A stretch of DNA of 64,000 nucleotides from Metridium senile (GCA_949775045.1 OX459097.1:3680685-3744684), one strand, 5' to 3'. Positions 43,210 to 54,306 are shown, counted from the stretch's first letter. Numbers and translations: made by a program. Notes: generated by a model not told the origin, from the sequence alone.

Positions 43210-44020
43210 AGGATGGTGATGGTAGTAACGGTGATTGGCAATGATGAAGAGGGGAGGGGGATCCCTTTATCTAAGTGGTAGGGGTGATCGGCGGTTGATT
43301 TTGAAAATGGCCCCTAAAAGTTACGTATGGAATTAAAAGCCTTGTTGATCTTGGCCCTTAAAAGGTACGACTGTATTTGCAATGTTCCTGACAGCTAAGC
43401 CTATGTTTTGTTTCAAAGCCAAGTAAAAATGACCCTTACAAGTATAGCTAAGTCATGTGACTTTTGAGCAAGAACACTAAAAGGACCCTACAAAGTCTGG
43501 ATTAGAACTAGTAACCTTGTTATAAAAGTTAGTCATCGTGGATATGAGATTAGAAAAAGCTACTCGTTTAGCTCGAGAATGTCGATAAATAAGTAATAAC
43601 TTTTTTAATGTCTCAATCCTCTAGCTGGACTCAGTGCGCCCTAGCTACTAGTCGGGGAGACTCACTCACACTCACTACCTCTACGTTTAATATTTTGCAC
43701 ACAACTCGGCTCACATGTTCATTTATGCTGAGGGAGGAAAACCGGATAACCCGGAGAAAAAAAAATTATTCAATTTCTCAAAGTCTTTTTCTGAATGAAT
43801 TATTTGAATTCTTACATTTTTCAGCATAATTGTAATTTTTTTCTCATTTTGTATCGATAATTTGCCTTCTACTTTTTATCTCCATCATATGATACATAAA
43901 AATTAGTTTACAGGACCTTCTTGAAAATCACTAAAGTGAAGGAGCATCCTGTTAAAATATCAATATAAAGAAATAAAATTAGAATCAATATCCCACACAA
44001 TTCAGCATATATACTGACAT
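43210..44020. other. Pentraxin intron with a dispersed-repeat fragment
   Basis: The part 43255-43530 belongs to the 'ccctaaaaggtac' family (ggtaggggtgatcggcgg, cccttaaaaggtacgac). The remainder is unremarkable. Confidence 0.5.
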
Positions 44021-44233
44021 GTGACTGTAACTTTCTACAGGACCTTGAAAACCAATTTTGTACGTGACGACACATGGCAACAATGCTGTATTACTTGGGA
44101 CCGTTTGGATGCTGTGACTGTTGGCAAGGTGTCATTCTACAAAAACGGAGTATTCCAAGAGTTCAAAGATAAACTGAGTGAAAAAGACCCAATATCATCT
44201 GGAGGCAAGCTGATCATTGGTCAACGCCAGGGC

Positions 44234-44239
44234 TCATAC
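44234..44239. repeat. Target-site duplication, left (TCATAC)
   Basis: The last six bases of the interrupted pentraxin exon. They are repeated exactly at 54301-54306. Confidence 0.92.
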
Positions 44240-44330
44240 TACGGAGCCCTGTTAGGGACACACAGGCGTGCTATGATATTTCCTAACGTGCTTACATATT
44301 TTACAAACGCGTGCAAACATTTTCTACTTT

Positions 44331-44710
44331 GCCGCGACTTTTTTTTTCTCGCCGCGACTTTTTTTTTCTCGCCGCGACTTTTTTTTTCTCGGCGCGACTT
44401 TTTTTTTCTCGGCGCGACTTTTTTTTTCTCGGCGCGACCTTTTTTTTCTTGGCGCGACCTTTTTTTCTTGGCGCGACCTTTTTTTTCTTGGCGCGACCTT
44501 TTTTTTCTTGGCGCGACCTTTTTTTTCTTGGCGCGACCTTTTTTTTCTTGGCGCGACCTTTTTTTTCTTGGCGCGACCTTTTTTTTCTTGGCGCGACTTT
44601 TTTTTCTTGGCGCGACCTTTTTTTCTTGGCGCGACCTTTTTTTTCTTGGCGCGACCTTTTTTTTCTTGGCGCGACCTTTTTTTTCTTGGCGCGACCTTTT
44701 TTTTCTTAGC
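44331..44710. repeat. Left subterminal array, 19 units of ~20 bp
   Basis: Units read gcgcgacctttttttt plus cttg. The outermost three are of the form ccgcgac...ctcg, the next few gcgcgact...ctcg, and the inner ones gcgcgacc...cttg, so there is a gradient of variants from the tip inwards. Mirror array at 53697-54212. Likely binding sites for the transposase. Confidence 0.9.
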
Positions 44711-44769
44711 AAATTAAGCCGCTCCCAGATTTATCGCGGGCTCAAGCCTCCATCATGACGTATTCCAAG

Positions 44770-47700
44770 ATGGCTGCCGAGTGCCTGGAGAGCGATTTGG
44801 AGAAGGCAAGTATTTAAGTCCTATTTTACATCAAATAGTGGTGTGGTATTCAGTCTGCCATACTTGATGGCACGATATTTACTAATCCATCTAAAACAAA
44901 GCAATTCATGCCTGAGTGACTTCTAATTCTTTGTTTTTGAAGTTGTTTAACATTCTTTTGTACCATGTGACTCCGTCAAATTTGTGCTAAATACTTTGAT
45001 ATTCACAAATAAATACATGGAAAATGTTTGCTTTTCTTTTCTGCAGTTACTTTATTATTCTGTTGTTGTACATTTCTCACTCATTCTCTTTTGATGCTGT
45101 ATTAAAAAATCTTTAAATCTTTATAAAAGAACTATGGCAATATTTGTATTAAATTATACATACTCATTTTCTGTTAAGTGTTTGCTATTACTTTTTATGA
45201 GCATTGTTAGTGTACATCACAATCTGTATTTCTTGGAATTATCTCCAATTTATTAAAGACTAATTTTATTTTTGATGTGCAGGTCTGTAAATTTCTACAA
45301 GGAAGAGGTGTCACCGAGAGTGTCATTGGAAAGTTCAAGGATGAAAAGGTAATTAATTAGTCTTAATAGGATATTAATAAAATAACAACAATAATAAAGG
45401 CCTTTATTCCGCATATCCATAAAAAATGGCTCTTCATCGGAAGAAGCAATAACACAATACAATAACAATACAATAATACAATACAATAATAATACATTAA
45501 TACAATACAATAATAATACAATAATACAATACAATAATAATACATTAATACAATACAATAATAATACATTAATACAATACAATAATAATACAATAATACA
45601 ATACAATAATAATACAATAATATCATTACAAACTATAAATAACTAAAAATATAAAATATAATATTATGATATTGTTAATTCAAATTTAGACGTGTTGACG
45701 CTCTTGATTTAAGGATGTTAAAACACTCTTTCTTAAAGAGGTTAAAGTCTGAACATGATCTTAAGTTCACTGGAAGCTCCTATTTGAAGCTTAAGGGTGC
45801 ACACAGAAAATAAAATGTCTTAAGGATAGCCTATAACATATCAATGGAAGGAATAAGAACAGTATTATTTATGATTATTTATTGATATCTCTTTTTTTTC
45901 TTAGATGGATATCTCTGCAGTAATAAGTGCAACTGATGATGTACTTAAAGAAATGGGTTTAACAACTGCTGGAGACCGGTTAAGTCTTCGAAGGTTTTGT
46001 AATCACAACTCTCAAGATATGGAAAAGAATAAGGATGGTAGAAAAAGACTTCTTGAAGCGTTTCTATCTTCAAAGAAAGACAAGTCCAAGAAACTTGAGA
46101 CTTCAGGGAAGCAAGGACACAAGAGAAAGCTTGAAGAACAGAAGACCAAACGAGTACAAATGGGATGGAAACATTTCCGAGAAGAGGACCAGATATATTA
46201 TCAGGTTCCACTTGCAAAGGGAGGTGGTTCTAGGCATGAGATCATGGCACTTACAAGCAACAAAATGGATGTCCTTAGACTTTTAAAATCAACTTTTTTC
46301 CCAAATGGGGAATCCTGTCATGGAAAAATAGAAGAGATGGAATTTTGTATTGGTAACTTTCAGAATGTCAAAATGGGTGCTACACTCCAAGTGAATGGAA
46401 GAGAGGTTCCATTTAGTATTGGAAATTATCTGGAAGCCTTTAAGCTGAAGGATGCAAGACTTTACTTGTTATCAAAAAAGATTGTGAACTATAGTAGCAG
46501 CGAAGAAAGTGATGAGGATGATTTAAGGCCTATGATATCAGTTGATGATTTCATTCCTTCTACTCTGCCTTCTACTGGTAGTTCCAAAAGGTCATGCACA
46601 GGAAATACATGTGGTTCCACTGAGAACAAAGAAGATTATAAAGATAGTCTGCTTGGTACAACAAAAGAAAGATCATCACTCAAGAGAGAGCAGGATAAAG
46701 CATATGAACAGTCACTAGAAGCTGACAAACAGAAAAGAATTGCTCTCGAAACAACCAAAGAGCAAACTAAACATAAGCAGAGAGTCCAGGAAGCCAGGGC
46801 TGCAAGAGTTTTACCAGAACCAGAGACAGATTTTGTCACTGTGAGAGTACGACATCCGACCATGGGATTATGCTCCAGGCGATTTCCAACTAATAGTCAT
46901 ATGTCAGCAGTTTATGACTGGGCTGGATCTTTGTCTCCTGAAATTGTTGACTTCACACTCTGTGACCCATTAGGTGGAACTTTGTCACCAAGTAGAAGGG
47001 TAGATGATAAATGCACCATACTTATGACTTCCACCCCAAATACACCATCATTGTCTCTGTCAGATGACGAAGTTCAATTCAATGGTTTTGGTGCAAGTAT
47101 GGATGATAGCAGCAACACAACACAAGACTGTGAGCCAAACATAAAGGAAACTGAAAGGGATACTGAGAGGTAAGTGACTTGCATAAGAAGTGATAATAAT
47201 ACTGTTATACACTATGCTGATGACTATGCTGCTTATAATACATCATATTAAAATTATACAATTTAATTGGCTTAGAAAAATGGTATTTATCCTTAATAGT
47301 AGTACCCTTAAATTGCCTATTCAGAGCTTCAGAAATTTATTGACCTATATTATAAACAAATAATAGCATACATGGCATTTACTTATATTTGGAATAAATA
47401 CCTACACCTTCTTGCAGAAAGGTTTTCATCAGAAACTAAAACATTAATTTTCTCATAAAGAAAATAGAACATTTGTGAGTTGGGTAGGAATTCATTAAAA
47501 AACAAAAGAAGGTCAGTCAAGCTGAGCTCTCACACTAATTGTTCTATTTTATTTATGGTAACCTTAGTGCAAATAGGCCTATTCAGCAAAAAAAACAGCC
47601 ATTTTGTGACAAAGGAAAAATGTAAGATGGCTCATGGTATATACCAGAATTCTGGCATTCATAGTACACTTGTTTAGATCACATTTTTTTATCACTTAGG

Positions 47701-48978
47701 TCAATGTCTCCAAATCAGCTAGATGACCTTTATGCATATATTACTGGAGGAATGCCTGGAACCAGTGGTGTAAATTTGTCTGATAGTGAAGAAGAGATAA
47801 GCCCCAATGAATCTTCTATCGATAATGCTTCAGCTTCTTCTCCAGAAAAACCTGTAACTGAGGTACTTGATGAACTAGCAGCCAAGATAAATGCTAGTGG
47901 ACTGACAAAATTTAATATTGCCCGCAATTTCATCTGGGAGGGAGCCAAAAGAGCAGTTTCCCGCAAATCATTCTCATCTGCTAACAAAGTATCAGTTAAG
48001 TTTACAGATGATAATGGAAACAGTGAGGGTGCTGTTGACCAGGGTGGCCCCATGAGAGAATTCTTCACATTGATTCTGCAATACATTCATGATTCTAACC
48101 TTCTATGTGGTCCAGTGAACAGCAAGTTTTTGTCCTACAATGCACAGCATTTAGAAGAAAACAACTACTACATCGCGGGGCTGTTGATTGCAATGTCACT
48201 TGTGCATGGAGGGCCACCACCACATTTCTTTTCACCAATCATGTTTGAGGCCCTTATCAATGACCAACCATTGTCAGTCCCATTGCAATACGTGTATGAC
48301 CAGGAGCTGCAGTCTTCTCTTGAAGTTCTTCGTGACACAGACACTGTAGTTAAAGCAAGAGGTGCAATGGTAGGTAACCTTGCTACAGTCATGGACCTTG
48401 CTGGGACTTTGGCAATGCCAATTTATACACTCAGTGATGTCAGCAAAATAATTGATTCAACTGCACATTGGTTTGTTCTTGGACGATGTAAACCAGCCCT
48501 TGAAAGCTTTAGACAAGGCCTCTCATCCCTTGGAGTTTTAGAAGCAGTAAAGAAGTATCCCAATAGTTTCAAGCCACTGTTTTGTGATAAACCTGAGAAT
48601 CTGACGGCAGACAAAATTGAGAAACTGTTCAGAGTTGAAATGAGCCCAGTTGGTTCTTCAAAGGCATTGACTGAGAGTCTTGTTTTGTCCAGGTGGGGTG
48701 ACTACCTCCAAGAGGTAGAAGATGGGGATGAATCTGACATCACCTTAAGTGATATCCTGTTCTTCACTACTGGCTGCAGAGAATTACTACAGCGTGGTAT
48801 TTGTCCTACTATCGAGTTTTTGCATGGCCAGGAAAGTTGGGGATCTGCCTCAAAGTATCCAACAGCTAATACGTGTTCAGGAATCCTTCGCATTCCAGTA
48901 GTACATTCTACTTATGAAGACTTTAAAGCTAACATGACCTTTGGAATTCTTAATGGAAAGGGATTTGGTTGTGCTTGA
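44770..48978 (+). CDS. SAM-HECT E3 ubiquitin ligase (G2E3-like), carried by the transposon
   Basis: Exons: 44770-44805, 45283-45348, 45905-47169 and 47700-48978, giving 881 codons. The first intron has a GC donor (AAG then GCAAGT) and the others GT. Residues ~8-65 form a SAM-like domain. A conserved region at ~120-230 follows (WKHFREEDQIYYQVPLAKGG), then a charged linker, then a UBX/ubiquitin-like fold at ~342-415 (FVTVRVRHPTMG). A HECT domain fills ~520-881 with DQGGPMREFF and the active-site stretch YPTANTCSGILRIP. Cys848 is the predicted thioester cysteine. HECT ligases accept ubiquitin on this cysteine and pass it to substrates. In a transposon it might modify the transposase, host repair or silencing factors, but that is inference. 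The start at 44770 has a good Kozak context; an upstream in-frame ATG lies at 44755. Confidence 0.85.
45450..45640. repeat. Tandem AATACAATACAATAATAATAC repeats
   Basis: A minisatellite of ~24-bp units made of AATAC and AATAAT blocks in intron 2 of the HECT gene. The Tyr/Cys/Leu-rich minus-strand frames are artefacts. Confidence 0.85.
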
Positions 48979-50075
48979 ATGATATTTTTTTGATAGTTTG
49001 AATAACTTGACTTTAAAACTTGCTGGGTATTGCATGAAATTATCCATTCATCTGCAATTAAGTTACAAGTGTTACAGTTTTTTATAAATGAAATCATTTG
49101 TTACCATGATAAGTGATAACTTACATTGTATGTCAGTGTGATTATCCGGTAGTCTGCAAAAAATATTTCAAGTTGGAGTTTATATTTGTTACTGTTGATA
49201 TAACCAGGATACCAAGCATTTATATTGATATAAGAATGTTTGTATATATATTTACATTTATTTCTGCTGATTTCAATACAATTCATTGTATTGCCAATGC
49301 ATTTTTATTTTTAAAATTTACTTCTGAAAAAGTACCATTCAAGCTAATAAAATACAGCTATATATTGAAGTTTATGGGACAATTGTAATTTTGTTCTTAT
49401 ATATTCAACCATTCCCAAAATTTTATATTCACCTTATCTGGTGAAAAATACATGTTTTTGTTGCATCATATCCATTGATATTGATCATTTGTTCATCATA
49501 TGTTATTTGTTGACAATTTAAAATGAGAGCATTCTGGTGAATCAAAAAGTTTTCAATAAGAAATAGTGTTCACCTCAAGTTGACCCTATAGAGCCATTCT
49601 CTAGTTCACTGACATTTTATTGAGATTTTATATCAACAATGTTATATTTTGTTGTAGAAAATTAAATAAAAATGTTTTGTTTTGTTATTTATTTATTGTT
49701 GTTAATATATCACTTGCATGGGTATTCATCCACCATCTAAGTTATTATGCTCCCTACAGAGAACATCCACAGGAAGCCCATCACAGACAATGTATTCTTG
49801 TAAATATCTGATTTCATTCATTCAATTTTACTTTTTTATAGACAACTGTTTTCACCTCTTTTGTCTATTTGAAAATATTAATTGGCAAATTACAGTAAAG
49901 TAGTGAAAGCACTGTCAAGCACATATTTAAAATTGTTTTATAAGATATTATCAATTATACAAACAACACATACATGTTGTTTTTAATTTGACAGTTTCAG
50001 TTTGGTATTTCTCTATTTACTGCTTATTATTTTCTGATTGAACAATAGCAATATAGTTTAAAAAGGTTATGACTA
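48979..50075. other. 3' region of the HECT gene within the transposon, no feature seen
   Basis: AT-rich sequence after the stop. AATAAA-like signals occur (for example attaaataaaaatg near 49661), but I cannot choose a polyadenylation site. Confidence 0.4.
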
Positions 50076-50079
50076 AGTT

Positions 50080-50232
50080 ACACCTGATTGCAAAAAGGTT
50101 GTCATAGAAAAGTAGTACTTTAGCACTTAAATTAGGAATATATCAAAAAGACAAAAGAATCCTTATGCTTAAGTGATAATCTTTGATTTATTAAAGTACT
50201 ATTTTGCTATGACAACCCTTTTGTAATCAGGT
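50080..50232. repeat. Small inverted-repeat element inside the transposon
   Basis: Arms cacctgattgcaaaaaggtt (50081) and aacccttttgtaatcagg (about 50213), with gtcatag...aagtagtacttta also paired. Form of a ~150-bp MITE. Confidence 0.65.
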
Positions 50233-50501
50233 TTATATAAAGGGACAGTTGCATATTTGTGTAGAATAAGAGTGCATGAAGTTAGAGCATGTGACTTAAC
50301 TGTTTGAACTTTATTAGAGTAGTTTTCATATTGTGGAATGATTCAACATGACTAACTATTTTTAAGTGTCGTGAGAAATATTAAATGGGATAAGTTTCCT
50401 TTTTTTCACACAATTGCAAGTGTCCTATATTGTTTATTATTAAATTTAATGGACCCTATATATATGACTGACTACTATGGTAAATAGTAATCAGAACTTA
50501 A

Positions 50502-51057
50502 AGTGCTTATGAAGTCAAAAATGGGACATATTTTGTTCAATTCTAGACATCGTGAGATTTAAGATGATATATGTATAAGCCTGATCGGGCAAATGCAGGG
50601 GGAGTTATTCCACTTTAAACATCGCTGTGACCACGCCCTGGCCGGGAGGTTTCGGTCTGGGTCGAGTTACCGGAAATGACGAGTTAAGTTACTATAATTT
50701 ATGCAAAGGTATTTGAAAGCGACGGATTTCGATTCCGATTTCGTATTACTTTAGACAATTATGAGTACAACAACATCCCTGGTCATGTAAAACTATAAAA
50801 ATATAATTTAAACAAGGTTAAAAAGCAAGTAGGTGTTAGAACCTGGTCACGTGAAAGTAATTCGTGATGTCACAGATTATTGTCGACCTAGTCTCTCTCT
50901 TTTTGTGAAACCTGGTACAGGAAGCCCAAAACGTCACTTTCAAGCCGCGAATAACTCCCCCTGGATTTGCCCGATCAGGCTTATACATATATCATTTTAA
51001 ATCTCACGATGTCTAGAATTGAACAAAGTATGTCCCATTTTTGACTTCATAAGCACT
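50502..51057. mobile_element. TTAA-target MITE inside the transposon (556 bp)
   Basis: The inverted arms are over 100 bp long, beginning AGTGCTTATGAAGTCAAAAA, and pairing continues through gcctgatcgggcaaatg. TTAA lies on both sides (50498-50501, 51058-51061). Piggybac- or Kolobok-type non-autonomous element nested between the HECT and transposase genes. Confidence 0.85.
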
Positions 51058-51286
51058 TTAACAAAATATATCTTATAAATATCTGAAATTTAATGCAGAA
51101 TTCAAATATGCAAAGAAAAATATAGAGTCCCGAGCTCGTTTTTGAGATATCAATGCGAGAATGATAGGCATTTTTTTTTAAATTTGAAGAAGAAAATTAT
51201 AAAACGAGCAATTGACATTTCTTTGTTTTCTTTTGATATATAAAAATAATATAACACTTTTGATTTCTTCAGTTGAGTTTTAGATA

Positions 51287-51542
51287 CACCTATTTCAATT
51301 AACGTTGTCCATCTGGAATGGTTGATCTGAGACCGATAGGAATTGTGGGAGTTCATTAAATTTCAAATACATTGTTTTAATCACACTTGAATGGTGCTGA
51401 ATTACAGATAACAGTATTTCAGAAGCAAACATTAATATTCAAGCGTGATTATAATAGTGCATTTGCAGTTTAACGAGCTCCCACAATTCCTATCGGTCTC
51501 AGATCAACCATTCCAGATGGACAAGGTTAATTGAAATAGGTG
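51287..51542. mobile_element. TA-target MITE inside the transposon (256 bp)
   Basis: Arms of ~70 bp begin CACCTATTTCAATTAACGTT and end with the near complement, each side flanked by TA. Mariner-type size and target. It lies 64 bp downstream of the transposase stop codon. Confidence 0.8.
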
Positions 51543-51605
51543 TATACACATTATTAATCTGGTCAACTGCTTTGAATTCATGGATTAAAAAGTCATTACA
51601 GTAGA

Positions 51606-52787
51606 CTACAGTATTTTCTCTATTTCATTGATGAGAGTCAAATAAAGAGTGCATGCCTCATTACCATTTTCTGGCATTGTTAAAGCTTCTTCAGCCATGA
51701 TAAGTTCAGCTAGTTCTTTAAATTCTGGTGACAAACACTGCATTGGAAGGTCATCACAACACATCTCTCTAGCAACATCTAACTCACCCATGTCAACATA
51801 GTGCTTACAATCTACAGTACCTGTCATCACAGGATGATGATATAAGAGATAGGGCCGCCCATGGGGAGAACTGTTGTTCCTTGTTGAGGGTCTTATGCGA
51901 TGCAAGTTCCACAGTCGAACTACACTTTTTAGTTCCTCCTGGAGAACTGCCATGTAACAAAACAATAAGCATTCCACGTGGATATCATTGGCATCACAGT
52001 AGAGTCCTCTGTCTCTCAAGTCCTTAAAATGCGATATCCACCAATCAGCAGCACCTCGTCTAAGTTGCCCCCACCATGCTTCTATCCTTTGATTGCTGAC
52101 AGATCTTCCATAAAGAAAGCTTTTATCCCCCGACCAACTATCCCCAGATTCATGTCGTAGATAAGGTTGAATAGCAGCGATTCTAACGTTCTCTGTTCCC
52201 ATGTCTGCTCGAATTACAGAGGCAGTACCTCCAACATTTTGCACACAGTCAAGAAAATAGTTCGCTATAACACCTGGGTGGTTATTTGTGCGCCCAACCT
52301 CAAGCCACATGATTTTTCTCGAATAACCATCAATGCAACCATGGATGCAAAAACCATAAGGTTTCAACTTATCGTAACCATCAACGTGCCAAATGAAGTT
52401 TGGGCCCTTAGAATTATATTGCCGCCTTTGCAGTCTATGTCTTAAGCGCCTGTCTACTCCCTGAGGGTCTAGTATTCTCAGCGCCTTCCGAACAAATTCC
52501 TTGCTGACGGACAACTTATGTTCTACCACTAATTTCTGCCACATGGTTCTGTACCCAACACAGCTTCCACTTCCACTTAATTCTTCTTGTATGGCATCTG
52601 CAATCTCATTGAAACTACTGAAGCGTCGTCGTCCAAGACTTTTTTTCGCTAGGACTCTTTTAAGCTGTCGAAGACTGAGGTGTATTTGATGATTTAACAA
52701 GAGGCAATCAATAATTTCCTTGTAAGCAAAGCCCATATGGAAATATTCTCCTATGAAATCGTCACGAATGTCATTCCCTGCCGCCAT
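51606..52787 (-). CDS. DDE integrase-like transposase
   Basis: One exon, 393 codons. Residues 1-120 are helical and basic, with likely helix-turn-helix DNA binding (QLKRVLAKKSLGRRRF). The RNase-H-fold catalytic core follows: Asp136 in WHVDGYDKLKPYG, Asp195 in VIRADMGTEN and Glu236 in SVSNQRIEAWWGQLRRG form a D-D-E triad of retroviral-integrase type, with a CIDGYSRKIMWL strand between. The frame is complete and all three acidic residues are present, so it could be active. The start at 52787 is the first ATG and the likely one. It is transcribed toward the HECT gene. Its upstream region is interrupted by another small element (52850-53539), which may affect its promoter. Confidence 0.85.
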   Translation of the reverse strand: MAAGNDIRDDFIGEYFHMGFAYKEIIDCLLLNHQIHLSLRQLKRVLAKKSLGRRRFSSFNEIADAIQEELSGSGSCVGYRTMWQKLVVEHKLSVSKEFVRKALRILDPQGVDRRLRHRLQRRQYNSKGPNFIWHVDGYDKLKPYGFCIHGCIDGYSRKIMWLEVGRTNNHPGVIANYFLDCVQNVGGTASVIRADMGTENVRIAAIQPYLRHESGDSWSGDKSFLYGRSVSNQRIEAWWGQLRRGAADWWISHFKDLRDRGLYCDANDIHVECLLFCYMAVLQEELKSVVRLWNLHRIRPSTRNNSSPHGRPYLLYHHPVMTGTVDCKHYVDMGELDVAREMCCDDLPMQCLSPEFKELAELIMAEEALTMPENGNEACTLYLTLINEIEKIL

Positions 52788-52849
52788 TCAATCTCGAGCC
52801 CAGCGTCACGTCTGGCTTTTTGTCAGCGGTCTTATGGCGCCCGACATTA

Positions 52850-53539
52850 GACTCTGGGGGAACGGAATTTTCAGCTCCGATTTTGGAGTTCCGGTTTCTA
52901 TTGCGCATGCTTAGTTAATATTATAATGATCTGTGGGTTTGGGCATCCTGTGTTACTTAGTACGTTAATGACATTCAAAATATTATTGACTTTAGTAGCA
53001 TTTTAAATATTTTCTAAGCCAAAATATAAACATTTTCCTCACTAATGAAACATTTAAAGTTTAGGAAGGTTTTTTAACGGCCATCAGGGTTTATATAATG
53101 ATATAAAAACGCGCCTAAATCTCCTTCAATTCAGATCGCTTTAACCGTCGATTTATTTATAGTTTTCCAACGGTTATTAGTTTGCTTTCGTGGTACGATT
53201 GACCTTTAGTAAATAACTGGATGCCAATTTGCTTCGCGACTCGATAATCATCGCTTAACTTAGGATAACTTAGCGGCGATACAATATCTCTTCGCTTCGC
53301 GACTCGTATATATTCCATAAACGACGATATTTTTAAATATTTTTAAATATTAAAATATTCTATCTAGTATTAAAGAACCGTTGACGTCGTATTACATGTA
53401 ATCGTAAAATTTACATTTTGAATGTACATTTGTTTACATGATGGACCAATCAGAGCTTTTACTTCGTCTGTTTCCGGTCTGATCATTGTATTTTCGAGGG
53501 CCAATCAGCATAAGCAGAGAATTCCGGTCCCCCAGAGTC
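52850..53539. mobile_element. TTA-target element inside the transposon (690 bp)
   Basis: Ends GACTCTGGGGGAACGGAATT and a near complement ending CCCCCAGAGTC, with TTA on both sides (52847-52849, 53540-53542). A three-base TTA duplication fits PIF/Harbinger-type elements. It has no transposase. It sits ~60 bp upstream of the transposase start. Confidence 0.65.
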
Positions 53540-53652
53540 TTACGTTACTCGGCTGGCCAAGAGGAACGAAGGCTCGGGGTTCGAGATTGGCCGCCATTTT
53601 GAATAATAACATCGATGAAATGAGCCTGCGGTAATGCGGTTGGTCATATCGT

Positions 53653-54300
53653 GGCTTGAGCCCGCGATAAATCTGGGAGCGGTTTAATTTGCTAAGAAAA
53701 AAAAAGTCGCGCCAAGAAAAAAAAGGTCGCGCCAAGAAAAAAAAGGTCGCGCCAAGAAAAAAAAGTCGCGCCAAGAAAAAAAAGGTCGCGCCAAGAAAAA
53801 AAAGGTCGCGCCAAGAAAAAAAAGTCGCGCCAAGAAAAAAAAGGTCGCGCCAAGAAAAAAAGGTCGCGCCAAGAAAAAAAAGGTCGCGCCAAGAAAAAAA
53901 AGGTCGCGCCAAGAAAAAAAAGTCGCGCCGAGAAAAAAAAAGTCGCGCCAAGAAAAAAAAGGTCGCGCCAAGAAAAAAAAGGTCGCGCCAAGAAAAAAAA
54001 GGTCGCGCCAAGAAAAAAAAGGTCGCACCAAGAAAAAAAAGGTCGCGCCAAGAAAAAAAATGTCGCACCAAGAAAAAAAAGGTCGCGCCAAGAAAAAAAG
54101 GTCGCGCCAAGAAAAAAAAAGGTCGCGCCGAGAAAAAAAAAGTCGCGCCGAGAAAAAAAAAGTCGCGCCGAGAAAAAAAAAGTCGCGGCGAGAAAAAAAA
54201 AGTCGCGGCAAAGTAGAAAATGTTTGCACGCGTTTGTAAAATATGTAAGCACGTTAGGAAATATCATAGCACGCCTGTGTGTCCCTAACAGGGCTCCGTA
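53653..54300. repeat. Right terminal inverted repeat with 26 subterminal units
   Basis: Inverted counterpart of 44240-44748. The array at 53697-54212 has 26 units against 19 at the left, so the arms differ in length (648 against 509 bp) while the flanking unique parts pair almost perfectly. Phe/Leu/Arg- and Lys/Arg-rich frames across it are artefacts. Confidence 0.9.
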
Positions 54301-54306
54301 TCATAC
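54301..54306. repeat. Target-site duplication, right (TCATAC)
   Basis: Exact repeat of 44234-44239. The pentraxin exon continues at 54307. Confidence 0.92.

Larger units (their letters stand above)
44240..54300. mobile_element. 10,061-bp DNA transposon carrying a DDE transposase and a HECT ubiquitin ligase
   Basis: The element begins TACGGAGCCCTGTTAGGG and ends with the exact complement, between two copies of TCATAC. The terminal inverted repeats are 44240-44748 and 53653-54300. Each has ~90 bp of unique end, then an array of ~20-bp units, then ~40 bp of unique sequence. Inside are a plus-strand four-exon SAM/HECT gene (44770-48978) and a minus-strand one-exon DDE integrase-like gene (51606-52787), convergent with 2.6 kb between them. 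The 6-bp duplication and integrase-like DDE protein suggest the IS3EU superfamily of eukaryotic transposons, or a relative. This name is from memory and needs a repeat-library search. Maverick/Polinton is unlikely: there is no polymerase, ATPase or capsid gene. Both genes are open, so the element may be autonomous. Confidence 0.9.

Noticed and set aside
46636..46863. Minus-strand frames over the HECT gene (also 45945-46217, 47730-48086, 48168-48392)
   Set aside because: Shadows of a clearly coding plus-strand gene with conserved domains.
53505..54267. Phe/Leu/Arg-rich and Lys/Arg-rich frames of 130-200 codons, also at 44239-44717
   Set aside because: They follow from the ~20-bp subterminal repeat of the transposon, whose period keeps several frames open on both strands.
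44240..54300. Maverick/Polinton or other virus-like element (6-bp target duplication, integrase-like gene, long TIRs)
   Set aside because: No DNA polymerase B, packaging ATPase, protease or capsid-like frame is present, and the element is only 10 kb.
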